Positions 1-9,025 of a DNA stretch of 64,000 nucleotides are shown here, piece after piece. Below the pieces are notes generated by a model. It did no database searches, was not told where the DNA came from, and was given only the letters and a program-made list of their open reading frames with translations. A program made the position numbers and the translations under genes. The number at the start of each line of letters is the position of its first letter. The first letter of the stretch is position 1. Source of the DNA: Halomonas sp. TD01. Its GTDB lineage: Bacteria > Pseudomonadota > Gammaproteobacteria > Pseudomonadales > Halomonadaceae. The stretch spans positions 1,240,001 to 1,304,000 of the forward strand of contig NZ_OV350343.1 in the NCBI RefSeq assembly GCF_923868895.1, written 5' to 3'.

Positions 1-1
1 T

Positions 2-835
2 AATGATGCCCCTCTTAATGAATGGCAACCGCTTTCTAATGCGCTAATTGAAGTGCTTGCGATTAGCCATTCGGTATCAGAAGCAAGTAACGGCGCGTTT
101 GATATTACCGTTGGCGATGTGGTTAATTTATGGAGTTTTGGCCCCGAAGCGCGCCCTGAAGAAGTGCCTTCAGACGCTGAACTAAGCGAACGCATGGCTA
201 CGATTGGCTATGATGCAGTTGATATTGATACTCAGCTTATGCAAGCGCGGCGCTCTCGCGATGTGTTTGCTGATTTGTCGGGTGTGGCTAAGGGGCACGG
301 CACTGACCGTGTTGGGGCATATCTTGATCAGCAGGGGATTGAAAACTACCTCGTCAATATTGGTGGTGAATTAATTGCCCGTGGATACCGTGAGCTGGAA
401 GAGCAAACCCTGTGGCGTGTTGGGATTGAGGTGCCACATAACGGTGTGCCAGAGGCGCAGCACGTTATTCCTCTTGAAAATATGTCGGTCGCGACGTCAG
501 GGGATTATCGCAACTATTTTGAAGTAGATGGCGAGCGCTTCTCTCATACTATCGATCCTCGCACTGGTCGACCGGTTAAGCATCAGTTAGCGTCCGTATC
601 AGTTTTTCACCCCTCTAATGCATGGGCAGACGCTTGGTCTACGGCTATTTCGGTAGCGGGTAGCGAAGAAGGGATGCTGATGGCAATTGAAAATAACCTC
701 AATGTGTTGATGTTAGTTAAAGAGAATGATCATTGGCGAAGCCTAGCCAGTCCCGCCTTCATGGAATACTTCGATGAAGCGCTCATTGATGAGCTGGGTA
801 TTGAAGCCTGGGAAGCTCCCGCCGCCAACCGCTAA
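2..835 (+). CDS. apbE: FAD:protein FMN transferase ApbE, 5' end cut by window
   Basis: ApbE family enzymes attach FMN from FAD to a Thr/Ser of target proteins such as the NqrB/NqrC subunits of the sodium-pumping NADH dehydrogenase; they are exported, metal-dependent lipoproteins. The frame is open from base 2, so the signal peptide and N-terminus lie outside the window; the GTG at 53 is only an internal codon. Visible family motifs are FADLSGVAKGHGTDRV, NYLVNIGGE and, towards the end, SGDYRNY followed by HTIDPRTGRPV, the FAD/Mg-binding core of the family. The gene ends 19 bp before glmU. About 277 residues are visible of a usual 340 or so. Whether an nqr operon lies upstream cannot be seen. 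Confidence 0.93.
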   Translation, partial: NDAPLNEWQPLSNALIEVLAISHSVSEASNGAFDITVGDVVNLWSFGPEARPEEVPSDAELSERMATIGYDAVDIDTQLMQARRSRDVFADLSGVAKGHGTDRVGAYLDQQGIENYLVNIGGELIARGYRELEEQTLWRVGIEVPHNGVPEAQHVIPLENMSVATSGDYRNYFEVDGERFSHTIDPRTGRPVKHQLASVSVFHPSNAWADAWSTAISVAGSEEGMLMAIENNLNVLMLVKENDHWRSLASPAFMEYFDEALIDELGIEAWEAPAANR

Positions 836-854
836 ACCGTTACAGGTGAATAAT

Positions 855-2222
855 ATGCAAGACCTTGATGTCGTTATCCTTGCCGCTGGAAAAGGCACCC
901 GTATGCGCTCACAAACACCAAAAGTGCTGCATACGCTGGCAGGAAAATCCATGGTGCAGCATGTGTTAGATACTGCTAGTGGGCTTACTCCTACTCGTAT
1001 GCATGTTGTGATTGGCCATGGTGCAGATCAACTGCGTGAAGCGCTGGCAGAGAGCGCGGTATCGTTTGCTGTTCAGGAAGAGCAGAAGGGTACTGGTCAT
1101 GCGGTTGCTCAAGCGCAGCCTCAGTTAGGTAACGGTAACGTATTGGTGCTGTACGGCGATGTTCCTATGATTCGCCGCGAGTCACTGACAGCACTACTCA
1201 GCCAGGTTGATGAGCAGCACATGGGCCTGCTAACCGTTACGTTGGAGGACCCTTCTGGTTACGGGCGTATTGTTCGCAATGATGAAGGTGAGGCAGTGGC
1301 TATTATTGAACAAAAAGACGCCAGCGCCGACCAGCTTGCCATTACTGAGTGCAATACCGGCATTATGGCGATGACCAGCGCTCAGCTTAAACGTTGGCTG
1401 CCGCAGCTTTCTGCTGAAAATGCCCAGGGCGAGTATTATTTAACTGATGTGATTGCGATGGCGGCAAACGAAGGCATCAAAGTGTGTACTGCCCAACCAG
1501 CCAGCGCGGTAGAAGTCGAAGGAGTGAATAACCGTTCACAAATGGCCCGTTTAGAACGCGCTTATCAACTGCAGCAAGCTGAGGCTTTAATGGCTCAAGG
1601 CGTTGCATTGGCCGACCCGGCAAGAATTGATATACGCGGTAAGCTCACCTGTGGCCATGATGTGTTTATCGACGTGGGCTGTGTATTTGAAGGCGATGTA
1701 GAGCTGGGTGAAGGGGTACGAGTCGGCCCTTACTGCGTGATTAAAAATAGTACGATTGGCGCTGAGAGCGTTATCGACAGCCACAGTGTGATCGACACAA
1801 CCGTTGCTGCTGGATTGAACCAAGTTGGCCCCTTTGCACGACTTCGCCCCGGCACACGTCTGGCAGTTAAAGCTAAGGTAGGTAATTTTGTTGAAACCAA
1901 AAATGCTGATGTCGGTGAAGGAAGTAAAATCAACCACTTAAGCTATGTAGGCGATGCGCGCTTAGGTCGTGATGTGAATGTTGGTGCGGGTACAATTACC
2001 TGTAACTATGATGGCGCGAATAAACACCGTACAGAAATTGGTGACAATGCGTTTATTGGTTCGAATAGTGCGCTAGTAGCACCAGTGACGATAGGTAAAG
2101 GTGCCACGATTGGTGCAGGTTCTACCATTGCGAAAGACGTGGCAGAACACGCGTTGGCGGTTACTCGCAGCAGTCAGCTAGAAAAGTTAGGTTGGCCGCG
2201 CCCCGTTAAAAAAGCTAAGTAA
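855..2222 (+). CDS. glmU: Bifunctional UDP-GlcNAc pyrophosphorylase / glucosamine-1-phosphate acetyltransferase
   Basis: GlmU makes UDP-N-acetylglucosamine in the cytoplasm for peptidoglycan and LPS: its C-terminal domain acetylates glucosamine-1-phosphate and its N-terminal domain adds UMP. The nucleotidyltransferase signature LAAGKGTRMRS is at residues 9-19, followed by GYGRI and ECNTGIMA; the second half is a left-handed beta-helix of hexapeptide repeats with the HLSYVGDA and GAGTITCNYDG segments of the acetyltransferase site. The start at 855 gives 455 aa, the normal length, and begins exactly at the conserved MQDLDVVILAAG with AGGTGA a few bases upstream; an in-frame ATG at 774 would overlap apbE and add a non-conserved extension. 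Confidence 0.97.
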   Translation: MQDLDVVILAAGKGTRMRSQTPKVLHTLAGKSMVQHVLDTASGLTPTRMHVVIGHGADQLREALAESAVSFAVQEEQKGTGHAVAQAQPQLGNGNVLVLYGDVPMIRRESLTALLSQVDEQHMGLLTVTLEDPSGYGRIVRNDEGEAVAIIEQKDASADQLAITECNTGIMAMTSAQLKRWLPQLSAENAQGEYYLTDVIAMAANEGIKVCTAQPASAVEVEGVNNRSQMARLERAYQLQQAEALMAQGVALADPARIDIRGKLTCGHDVFIDVGCVFEGDVELGEGVRVGPYCVIKNSTIGAESVIDSHSVIDTTVAAGLNQVGPFARLRPGTRLAVKAKVGNFVETKNADVGEGSKINHLSYVGDARLGRDVNVGAGTITCNYDGANKHRTEIGDNAFIGSNSALVAPVTIGKGATIGAGSTIAKDVAEHALAVTRSSQLEKLGWPRPVKKAK

Positions 2223-2396
2223 GTTGAGATTCATTGTTGTTAGGTTCTAACAGCGATTTAAACCCTAATGAGAAATTGTTATGTGGGGTCTAAAACGGCA
2301 CTGATGTAGATCTGCCTCGTCTCTTGGCTAAGCGCGTTATGGCTGAGAAATCCTTCGACTGAAATAAATTTTCCTGGCGCTATAAAACGGCTTTAC

Positions 2397-2422
2397 AAGA
2401 TGCGGCAAATGGCCGCATCTTT
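2397..2422 (+). terminator. Probable terminator downstream of glmU
   Basis: A 10-bp perfect stem (aagatgcggc / gccgcatctt, 5-base loop) followed by only a short TTT run, 175 bp after the glmU stop. The rest of the 283-bp glmU-nhaD gap shows nothing I recognise, but must hold the nhaD promoter. The weak U-tract makes the terminator call moderate. Confidence 0.5.
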
Positions 2423-2505
2423 AGCGCGATCACTGCGTTGCAGCACTTAATTAGTGTGCTTATCATCGTGGCGGTCTTTCCCAACCCTGCCAGGATCACT
2501 TCACT

Positions 2506-3972
2506 ATGAAACCACCTAACGTCCTTGCAATGCGGCAGTCTACTTGCCGGTTTGCTTGGTTGTTGATCGCGCTTTGTCTGTTTGCTTTTCCCTCTCTCTC
2601 CTATGCCGCTTCTGGCCCTTTAGATCTTACCGCTTCGTTTGCTGGTATCGCTTCTGTTGTCATCTTCGTTCTTGCCTATGCCTTGGTAATGAGCGAAGAG
2701 CTGATTCACATGCGCAAATCCAAACCTGTACTGGTGGCTGCTGGGCTTATCTGGGCGCTAGTGGCGTGGGTCTATGTACAGGCGGGCATGCCGCAAGAAG
2801 CGGAAGCGGCGTTTAAAGAAACGCTGCTTGAGTACACCGAGTTGTTACTGTTCTTACTGGTGGCAATGACCTACATCAACGCTATGGAAGAGCGCCGCAT
2901 CTTTGATGCCCTGCGGGCATGGCTTGTGCGTAAAGGCTTTAGTTATCGCAGCCTGTTTTGGATCACTGGCTGTCTCGCCTTCGGTATTTCTGCCATTGCC
3001 AACAACATGACTACGGCGATGCTAATGTGCGCAGTTGTGTTGAAAGTGGCCGAAGGCGATAAAAAGTTTATTAGTCTGTGCTGTGTCAACGTGGTGGTAG
3101 CATCAAACGCAGGCGGCGCGTTCAGCCCGTTTGGCGATATCACCACGTTGATGGTGTGGCAGGCAGGTCAGGTGCCGTTTGGCGGCTTCTTTGCGCTATT
3201 GGTACCTGCCATTGTCAATTTTATCGTGCCGTCGGTGATTATGAATTTCTTCATCGTCAATAGACAGCCTGCAGCGCTTACCGAAAACGTCTGGTTAAAG
3301 CGTGGTTCGCGCCGCATTATCGCGCTGTTTTTGGTGACTGTCGCTATTTCAGTATTGTGCCACTCTGTGCTTTATCTACCGCCTGCGATGGGGATGATGT
3401 TTGGCCTTGGCCTGCTGCAGTTCTTTGGCTATTACCTGCGCCGCAGTCTACCGCGCTCGTTGGAGCGCAAGCGTGAGCGTTACTCTCGTCGTGGCGACTG
3501 GAAGAAGCTTGAACAACTGGGAAGCGTCGTGCCTTTTGATATCTTCAGCCGTATTGCCCGCTCAGAGTGGGATACGCTGTTATTCTTCTACGGGGTCGTG
3601 ATGTGTGTTGGCGGCCTGGGTTTCATGGGCTATTTAAGTCTATTGTCAGAAACCCTTTATGGTAGCTGGAACCCTGTGTGGGCCAATGTCGTCTTGGGGC
3701 TGATTTCGGCGGTGGTCGATAACATTCCGGTCATGTTTGCGGTGCTTTCCATGGCGCCAGATATGTCGCAAGGCAATTGGCTGCTGATTACATTGACCGC
3801 TGGTGTCGGTGGTAGCTTGCTTTCGATGGGGTCTGCGGCGGGGGTTGCCTTAATGGGTCAAGCACGGGGAATTTATACCTTTGCGGGCCACTTACGCTGG
3901 GCACCTGCTATTTTACTGGGCTATGCCGCCAGCATTATGGCTCATCTGTGGATTAACGCAGCGCTGTTTTAA
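2506..3972 (+). CDS. nhaD: Na+/H+ antiporter NhaD
   Basis: NhaD exchanges cytoplasmic Na+ (or Li+) for protons and is a main salt-tolerance antiporter of halophilic and marine gammaproteobacteria, in the ArsB/NhaD (ion transporter) superfamily. The 488-aa product has a cleavable-looking N-terminal hydrophobic segment ending near AASG (residues 17-36), then about 11-12 membrane segments. Family-typical polar stretches inside membrane segments are visible: IANNMTTAM (residues ~164-172), SNAGGAFSPFGDITT (~199-213) and VDNIPVMFAVLSM in the C-terminal half. It stands alone between two hairpins, so is probably monocistronic. Start at 2506 has AGGA about 13 bases upstream; ATG 2530 is an alternative. 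Confidence 0.93.
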   Translation: MKPPNVLAMRQSTCRFAWLLIALCLFAFPSLSYAASGPLDLTASFAGIASVVIFVLAYALVMSEELIHMRKSKPVLVAAGLIWALVAWVYVQAGMPQEAEAAFKETLLEYTELLLFLLVAMTYINAMEERRIFDALRAWLVRKGFSYRSLFWITGCLAFGISAIANNMTTAMLMCAVVLKVAEGDKKFISLCCVNVVVASNAGGAFSPFGDITTLMVWQAGQVPFGGFFALLVPAIVNFIVPSVIMNFFIVNRQPAALTENVWLKRGSRRIIALFLVTVAISVLCHSVLYLPPAMGMMFGLGLLQFFGYYLRRSLPRSLERKRERYSRRGDWKKLEQLGSVVPFDIFSRIARSEWDTLLFFYGVVMCVGGLGFMGYLSLLSETLYGSWNPVWANVVLGLISAVVDNIPVMFAVLSMAPDMSQGNWLLITLTAGVGGSLLSMGSAAGVALMGQARGIYTFAGHLRWAPAILLGYAASIMAHLWINAALF

Positions 3973-4000
3973 ATGAGCTGCCAATTCAGATAGGCAAAAC

Positions 4001-4034
4001 AAAACGCCCCTTATCAATTGATAAGGGGCGTTTT
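4001..4034. terminator. Bidirectional intrinsic terminator (34-bp perfect palindrome)
   Basis: Arms aaaacgccccttatcaa and its exact reverse complement meet with no unpaired bases. On either strand a GC-rich stem is followed by TTTT. It lies between the convergent nhaD and the CBS-domain gene, so it can end both transcripts. Confidence 0.85.
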
Positions 4035-4075
4035 GGTAAATGCTAACGGTAGAGTTGGCTAGTTTTTCTTCAAGA

Positions 4076-4693
4076 TTATAAATCGTGCCCGGTAATGACT
4101 TTGCAAATATCTGCAAAGCTACTGGCGGTAGGCACGGCTGACGAGGCGACTTTCATCGTGGTTTTATTGCCCATGGCATGTTGTATATCGGTGGCAGAAA
4201 TAATACCGCGTACGCTTAATGGTTGATTTTGTTTATGTTCAGTAATTAACAAGTGCTGTTCTGTAAAACGCTCCATGGAAAGTACAAGGTCTTCAATCGT
4301 TAATGAATTAAGTTGCTCAAATGGCATCGCACTGAGTTTTTGCCAGGGCGTCATAATCATGTCGGCTGTGATTTCTGTTCGGCCAAGGCTTCGCTGCTGC
4401 ATCGCCAAGTTGATGCGCCGTGTTCCGATAACTTCTTTGGCGGTGAGTACGCCAATGCAGTGGTTTGCCTTGTCGAGAACAAACAATAGGCGAATGCCAC
4501 TGTGGCGCATTTTTAAATGGGCATCGTCGATGGGCGTATCAGCGGCTACCGACTGAGGCATGACCTGGGTAAAATCCGTCAGCACCGATAACGCGGAGCT
4601 TTCAGGTGTTAACTGTTTTGCTGTTGGCGTAATGAGCAGTGGTGTTTCACCAAACTGGATAAGTGGTTTGGGGGAGTGGACGAGCATATTCAT
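4076..4693 (-). CDS. CBS-domain pair protein
   Basis: A 205-aa protein with two CBS-type repeats and no fused enzyme or transporter domain. The first repeat covers about residues 40-100 (QSVAADTPIDDAHLKM ... GIRLLFVLD ... IGVLTAKEV), the second about 112-172 (DMIMTPWQKL ... EQHLLITE ... VRGIISATDI). CBS pairs bind adenosine nucleotides or other adenine-containing ligands and usually regulate a partner; no partner is evident here except the sensor kinase encoded 102 bp upstream on the same strand. Start 4693 has GGAG 9-10 bases upstream; a second ATG two codons on is equally possible. Function beyond ligand sensing is not known. Confidence 0.85.
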   Translation of the reverse strand: MNMLVHSPKPLIQFGETPLLITPTAKQLTPESSALSVLTDFTQVMPQSVAADTPIDDAHLKMRHSGIRLLFVLDKANHCIGVLTAKEVIGTRRINLAMQQRSLGRTEITADMIMTPWQKLSAMPFEQLNSLTIEDLVLSMERFTEQHLLITEHKQNQPLSVRGIISATDIQHAMGNKTTMKVASSAVPTASSFADICKVITGHDL

Positions 4694-4795
4694 TCAGGGA
4701 ATCTCCGTTATGTGAATAGACAGGTCGTTAACGGCTTTGCCTGTCTTGTACCTTCACACTTGCACGGAATTCTTATGGGAATCTTAACAGACTCC

Positions 4796-6208
4796 TTATG
4801 ACCGATTATTTTGTGGCTGGCGTTGTGATAGGGCGTTCCTGGTAAACGTTGCTCGCACGCGAAGCCCACCGCTGGGGGCATCATCAAGTTGTAAGGCGCC
4901 TTGATGGCGTTTAACCAAGCGTTCGACGATGGATAGCCCCAACCCCGCGCCAGCACCCGGCCCTGCACGCTGGAAGCGTTCCATCACCCGACTGCGTTGC
5001 GCCGCGGGAATACCTGGCCCTTGATCATCAACAGTGACGATGACGCCTTTCGCCGAGGTCTCAAGCGTGACCGTGATGGTGCCTTGCGCAGGTGAGTGTT
5101 GAATGGCGTTACCCACTAGATTTTGCACTAGTGCCTCAATCGCACCGGGTTCCTCTTCTATTTGCCAATTAGCCGAGTCGTCTGCCTCTAATAACAACTG
5201 CTGGCGTTGTTCTGCGGCAAGTGGCGCAAGTTTTGCCAAGGTTTCGCGGGTTTCATGCAATAGATTGGAGCGCCGATACTCTGGTAACGGTTCTTCTTCG
5301 GGGTCTAGGCGTGCCAGCGTTAATAGCTGAGAGACTAGACGCGTTGATCGGGCCACTCCGCTGCGTAAGTGGTGCAGTGCTTCCTCTCGGTCATCGGTGT
5401 TATCAGCAGTAAGTGCATTTTGCGCATGCAAATCAAGTACCGCCAAAGGGGTGCGTAGCTCGTGGGCCGCATCGGCAATGAAACGCTTTTCGCGAATACG
5501 CAGTTGGCGGAGCCGTTCCAGCAACCGGTTTATGGCGCCAGAAATGGTCTCCAGTTCCTGGGGAAGCGGATGAAGTGTCAGAGGCTTTAGGTGATGGGGG
5601 TCGCGGGCACGGATTTGCTCTGCCATCCGCGATAAGGGGGCGAGCCCCCAGCCAATCGACCACCACAGTAATAGTGTCAGTAACGGTAGGCCAATAAGAT
5701 CAGGTAATAAGGTGCGCAGTGCCACTGCGCTGATCAGTTCACCACGAACGTCCTCTCGTTCGCCCACCACTACGCGTTTGTCTGTGCTTGTTATTTCCAG
5801 GACGTAAACGCGCCAGTCATGTTGATTCACCGTAAGCGTTGAATAACCCGGTGGTTGCTGGTTCAGCGGCGTTTCGGGGGCGCTGGCGGAGCGCAGCAGA
5901 AGGCGATCGCCTTCCCAAAGCTGAAATGCCAGCTTGCTTTCATAGCGATGGCCTGCCAAGCGGTTATCGGATTGCTCGGCACGTAGCAGAGCACCTTCCA
6001 CGCTATTTAATAAAAGTGCACGGTCGCTATCAGGCAGTGGTGCCTGTAGTAGACCTTCTAGCAAACGGGCATTTTGTGCCAGGCTAGCGTCATGAAGCTC
6101 TTCAATTTCATGGGCGGCATAGCGATAGCTAATAAAGCCAATCACTAGCATGCTCGCACCAAACACAAGCAACGCAAGCCCCAGGGTGCGCTGGCGAATA
6201 GAACTCAT
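4796..6208 (-). CDS. Two-component sensor histidine kinase (QseC/TctE/PmrB-like)
   Basis: Membrane sensor kinase of 470 aa that would phosphorylate the response regulator encoded 25 bp upstream. One membrane segment is at residues ~9-29 and another at ~165-185, bracketing a periplasmic sensor region; a HAMP-like linker follows (RMAEQIRARDPHHLKPL). The dimerisation/phosphoacceptor box IADAAHELRTPLAVL lies near residue 245, the N box NLVGNAIQHSP near 375, the G1 box DDQGPGIP near 405 and the G2 box GAGLGLSIV near 425, so the kinase appears intact. The stimulus cannot be read from the sequence; family members of this shape sense tricarboxylates, cations or envelope signals. Confidence 0.92.
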   Translation of the reverse strand: MSSIRQRTLGLALLVFGASMLVIGFISYRYAAHEIEELHDASLAQNARLLEGLLQAPLPDSDRALLLNSVEGALLRAEQSDNRLAGHRYESKLAFQLWEGDRLLLRSASAPETPLNQQPPGYSTLTVNQHDWRVYVLEITSTDKRVVVGEREDVRGELISAVALRTLLPDLIGLPLLTLLLWWSIGWGLAPLSRMAEQIRARDPHHLKPLTLHPLPQELETISGAINRLLERLRQLRIREKRFIADAAHELRTPLAVLDLHAQNALTADNTDDREEALHHLRSGVARSTRLVSQLLTLARLDPEEEPLPEYRRSNLLHETRETLAKLAPLAAEQRQQLLLEADDSANWQIEEEPGAIEALVQNLVGNAIQHSPAQGTITVTLETSAKGVIVTVDDQGPGIPAAQRSRVMERFQRAGPGAGAGLGLSIVERLVKRHQGALQLDDAPSGGLRVRATFTRNALSQRQPQNNRS

Positions 6209-6233
6209 AGGTTTGCCTTGTGCAACTTAATCA

Positions 6234-6893
6234 TTACGATTTATCCATTACATAGCCAATCCCTCTCACGGTTCGGATAACCTCAGGAAATAGCTTTCGC
6301 CGCAAATGATGGATGTGCACTTCGATAGCGTTACTTTCGACATCTTCCTCCCAGCCGTACACTAATCGCGTTAAGGTATCGCGGGTGAACACACGGCCTG
6401 GGTGGCTCATAAATTCCTGCAGTAACGTTAGCTCACGGCGCGAAAGCGTGATCACTTGATGTTGATAACTCACCTGTAATGTCTGAGGGTCCAGGCTAAT
6501 TCCCCGGCAGGTGAGCAAGCCGCTGGTTTGCCCTTGGCTGCGGCGCAATAAAGCACGCAGACGCGCTTTTAATTCTGCTACTTCGAAGGGTTTGGTTAGG
6601 TAGTCGTCGGCACCCGCATCCAATCCTTCAATACGGTTATCCACCGCATCGCGGGCGGTCAGAACCAAAATAGGCAGTTGGCTGCCATGCCGACGAATAG
6701 CGCGAAGTACTTCCATTCCATCGATCGTTGGCAAGCCAAGATCCAGGATGACCGCATCAAAAGGTTCATTTTTAAGCGCATGAAGAGCGTTATCACCATC
6801 GGCTAAATGATCTACCGTATAGTGCTCTGGTTTCAGCGCCATACGAATCCCCGATGCCAAGCTTGGGTCGTCTTCAACCAGTAAAATGCGCAT
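6234..6893 (-). CDS. OmpR-family response regulator
   Basis: A 219-aa DNA-binding response regulator. The receiver domain (residues 1-115) has the acidic pair EDD at 7-9, the phosphoacceptor Asp in VILDLGLP near residue 51, the conserved Thr in LVLTARD and the Lys in LTKPFEVAEL. The C-terminal winged helix (about 125-217) contains LSRRELTLLQEF and the recognition-helix region EVHIHHLRRKL. It is the first gene of a leftward unit with the sensor kinase. It starts head-to-head with the rightward GNAT gene; only about 50 bp separate the two start codons, so both promoters must sit in or overlap the coding ends. AAGGAG is 12 bases before the start. Confidence 0.93.
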   Translation of the reverse strand: MRILLVEDDPSLASGIRMALKPEHYTVDHLADGDNALHALKNEPFDAVILDLGLPTIDGMEVLRAIRRHGSQLPILVLTARDAVDNRIEGLDAGADDYLTKPFEVAELKARLRALLRRSQGQTSGLLTCRGISLDPQTLQVSYQHQVITLSRRELTLLQEFMSHPGRVFTRDTLTRLVYGWEEDVESNAIEVHIHHLRRKLFPEVIRTVRGIGYVMDKS

Positions 6894-6942
6894 ATCGACG
6901 GATGACTCCTTTCATTCACGGCGGGCTACTCAGGAACGTAAC

Positions 6943-7857
6943 ATGACACGTCATTCTTCTTTCGGCCACCGCTCCTTAGCCTACACAGTAATGCAGTGCC
7001 CACCTGAACAACGGCGTGAAGCATTACTCCATTTGGCTGCCGTGCATGACCCTGCGCAACAACCTGCATTGCAGCATGCTTTGTCAACGGTAAAAGCTGG
7101 CCCTGACACTGTTTGGCAGGGCCTTTGGATAGCAACCCAAGCGGGCCATATCGAAGCTGCCGCCTGGGTACAGCCATTGGCTAATCAAATGGCACAGCTT
7201 TGGCTACCCAGGCAACATAATTCAGCAGCCGATGCGCTGTTGAAAGCCTTACAGGGCTGGGTAAGTAAGCAGCCGATTGCGCTATGCCATGTGGCGCTAC
7301 ACGACGATGCAGGCAACTGGGAAACGACGTTAGTGGCCCACGGCATGCGAGCACTTGCCTCCCTGGAGCACCTTGTGTGGCAGTGCCAAGTCGGACAATC
7401 GCACGCTAACCCGCTAACGCTACGTTCCTTCGCTGAGCTGGCTCCCACCCAGCAGCGGACGCTGGTGGCGAAGGTAAGCGAAGGCTCGTTAGATTGCCCT
7501 GGGCTTCGCGAAGTGCTCACCATTGACGCGTTGCTGGCCGGTTTTTATGACCAAGCACCGAATGCGCCAGACCATTGGTATCAGCTACAGCATCAGGGGG
7601 AAGTAGTCGGTGTACTATTGCTTGCTCCTAACCATGTTACTCAGCGCTGGTCATTGCAGTTGATGGGGCTGTTGCCTGAGTGGCGCGGCGAGGGAAGGGG
7701 CAAGGATATTATTCAACAAGCGCAGTCGTTGGTTAGCAAGGCGGGAGCCCGTGACATCACGCTCACCGTCGATACGCAAAATATCCCCGCAAAGCGTGTA
7801 TATGCTCAGGCAGGGTTTACGCGTTATGCTCAGCAGCGTTTACTGGCTTGGTGTTAA
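6943..7857 (+). CDS. GNAT-family N-acetyltransferase
   Basis: A 304-aa protein whose C-terminal third is a GNAT fold: GEVVGVLLLAP, then LQLMGLLPEWRGEGRGKDI carrying the acetyl-CoA pyrophosphate-binding R/Q-x-x-G-x-G/A motif, then LTVDTQNIPAKRVYAQAGF typical of the final strand and helix. The N-terminal ~170 residues look like a second, degenerate GNAT-like half without a clear cofactor motif. The substrate is not predictable. The start at 6943 is preferred because CAGGAA lies just upstream; an in-frame ATG at 6886 would overlap the divergent response regulator start and adds residues with no family look. Confidence 0.8.
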   Translation: MTRHSSFGHRSLAYTVMQCPPEQRREALLHLAAVHDPAQQPALQHALSTVKAGPDTVWQGLWIATQAGHIEAAAWVQPLANQMAQLWLPRQHNSAADALLKALQGWVSKQPIALCHVALHDDAGNWETTLVAHGMRALASLEHLVWQCQVGQSHANPLTLRSFAELAPTQQRTLVAKVSEGSLDCPGLREVLTIDALLAGFYDQAPNAPDHWYQLQHQGEVVGVLLLAPNHVTQRWSLQLMGLLPEWRGEGRGKDIIQQAQSLVSKAGARDITLTVDTQNIPAKRVYAQAGFTRYAQQRLLAWC

Positions 7858-8080
7858 TCAGGCGATCGTTGGCACCGTTTTTAAACCGCTGAATAAAGCA
7901 CAGAGTACGGCATAGGTTGAATTGCCGCGCTTAGTAGCATTTTCTTACGCTTGGCGTTCTCGGTATACTAATGCGATATGCACGTCTTGGCGTCTCGGTT
8001 GCCGAAGGTTGATGATGTCGCTGCCGCGCGCAGGGGTTAAGCACAAAACGTTTTATGACAAAACTCAAGAGGTGGTGAGA

Positions 8081-8929
8081 GTGAAATCTAAGCTGATCAT
8101 GAGCGGGCTGGCGGCCCTAGGCGTCATGGCAGGCACATCCGGTGCTTATGCCCAAGACGCAGCACGTGACGCAATCGCTGAGCGCCTAGCGCCGGTAGGT
8201 CAACTCTGTTTGCAAGGCCAAGACTGTGGTACCGCAGCAGCACCGGCCGCCGCTAGTAGCGGCGGCGGCGGTGAGATTGATGGCGCGGGTATCTATAACA
8301 ATATCTGTATGGCGTGCCACGAAACCGGCGCTGCTGGCGCTCCGGTTCGTGGCGACGAAGCCGCTTGGTCTGAGCGTACCGAGCAAGGCTTCGCGACATT
8401 GCTAGACCACTCGATTAACGGTATTGGTGCGATGCCTGCTCGTGGCGGCAACCCCAACCTGTCAGATGAAGAGATGGAAGCGGCGACAGCGTATTTAGTA
8501 GAACCAGTGATGGAAGTGCCAGAACTGGGCGGTGGCGAAGAAGCGGCTGCGGAGGCAACTGAAGAGAGCGCTAGCGACGATATGGCCGCGGCAGATGATG
8601 CCAGTGCTGACGAAGCCACCGCAGATGCTGCGGCCAGCGAAGAAGAAGCGGTCGCCAGTGAAGAAGAAGCTTCCAGCGGTGGCAACGGTTTAGATGGCGA
8701 AGCGCTTTATGCCAGTGCTGGTTGTGTGGCTTGCCACGCAGCAGGCGTTGCCGGTGCCCCTTTGATTGGCGATGCTGACGCTTGGGCGCCACGCCTTGAG
8801 CAGGGTGTCGATGCACTTTACCAAAGCGTGTTTAACGGTAAAGGCGTGATGCCACCGCGTGGTGGTAGCAGTGCTTCTGACGAAGAGATTATGGCCGTTG
8901 TAGACTACATGGTGTCAGAAGTGCAATAA
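8081..8929 (+). CDS. Secreted di-heme c-type cytochrome (tandem cytochrome c5-like domains)
   Basis: Periplasmic electron carrier, 282 aa. The GTG start at 8081 follows AAGAGGTGG at good spacing and yields a signal peptide ending GAYA-QD (residue 24-25). Two class I cytochrome domains follow: heme site CMACH at residues 76-80 with axial Met in GAMPARGG, and CVACH near 215 with axial Met in GVMPPRGG. A linker of roughly 60 residues made almost only of Ala, Glu, Asp and Ser joins them. A pair of cysteines (C43, C49) precedes the first heme. The partner oxidase or reductase is not in the window. An upstream in-frame start at 7922 has no ribosome site and would bury the signal peptide. Confidence 0.9.
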   Translation: MKSKLIMSGLAALGVMAGTSGAYAQDAARDAIAERLAPVGQLCLQGQDCGTAAAPAAASSGGGGEIDGAGIYNNICMACHETGAAGAPVRGDEAAWSERTEQGFATLLDHSINGIGAMPARGGNPNLSDEEMEAATAYLVEPVMEVPELGGGEEAAAEATEESASDDMAAADDASADEATADAAASEEEAVASEEEASSGGNGLDGEALYASAGCVACHAAGVAGAPLIGDADAWAPRLEQGVDALYQSVFNGKGVMPPRGGSSASDEEIMAVVDYMVSEVQ

Positions 8930-8957
8930 GCAGTTTTGCGATAATCGATGTGTAATC

Positions 8958-8999
8958 TATCCACAGGTGGGTTTTGAAACTCCCTGTGGATATTTTTTT
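8958..8999 (+). terminator. Intrinsic terminator of the cytochrome gene
   Basis: Ten-base stem tatccacagg / cctgtggata with a 15-base loop, followed directly by seven T residues at 8993-8999. Confidence 0.85.
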
Positions 9000-9025
9000 G
9001 TGTTTTATTTTATTCTTACTTGTCG

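Noticed and set aside
774..854. Earlier in-frame start for glmU
   Set aside because: It would overlap apbE and add 27 residues absent from the family; the ATG at 855 has the ribosome site and the conserved start.
8293..8816. Ala/Ser-rich and His/Arg-rich frames antisense to the cytochrome gene
   Set aside because: They are complements of the repetitive Ala-Glu linker codons and not real genes.
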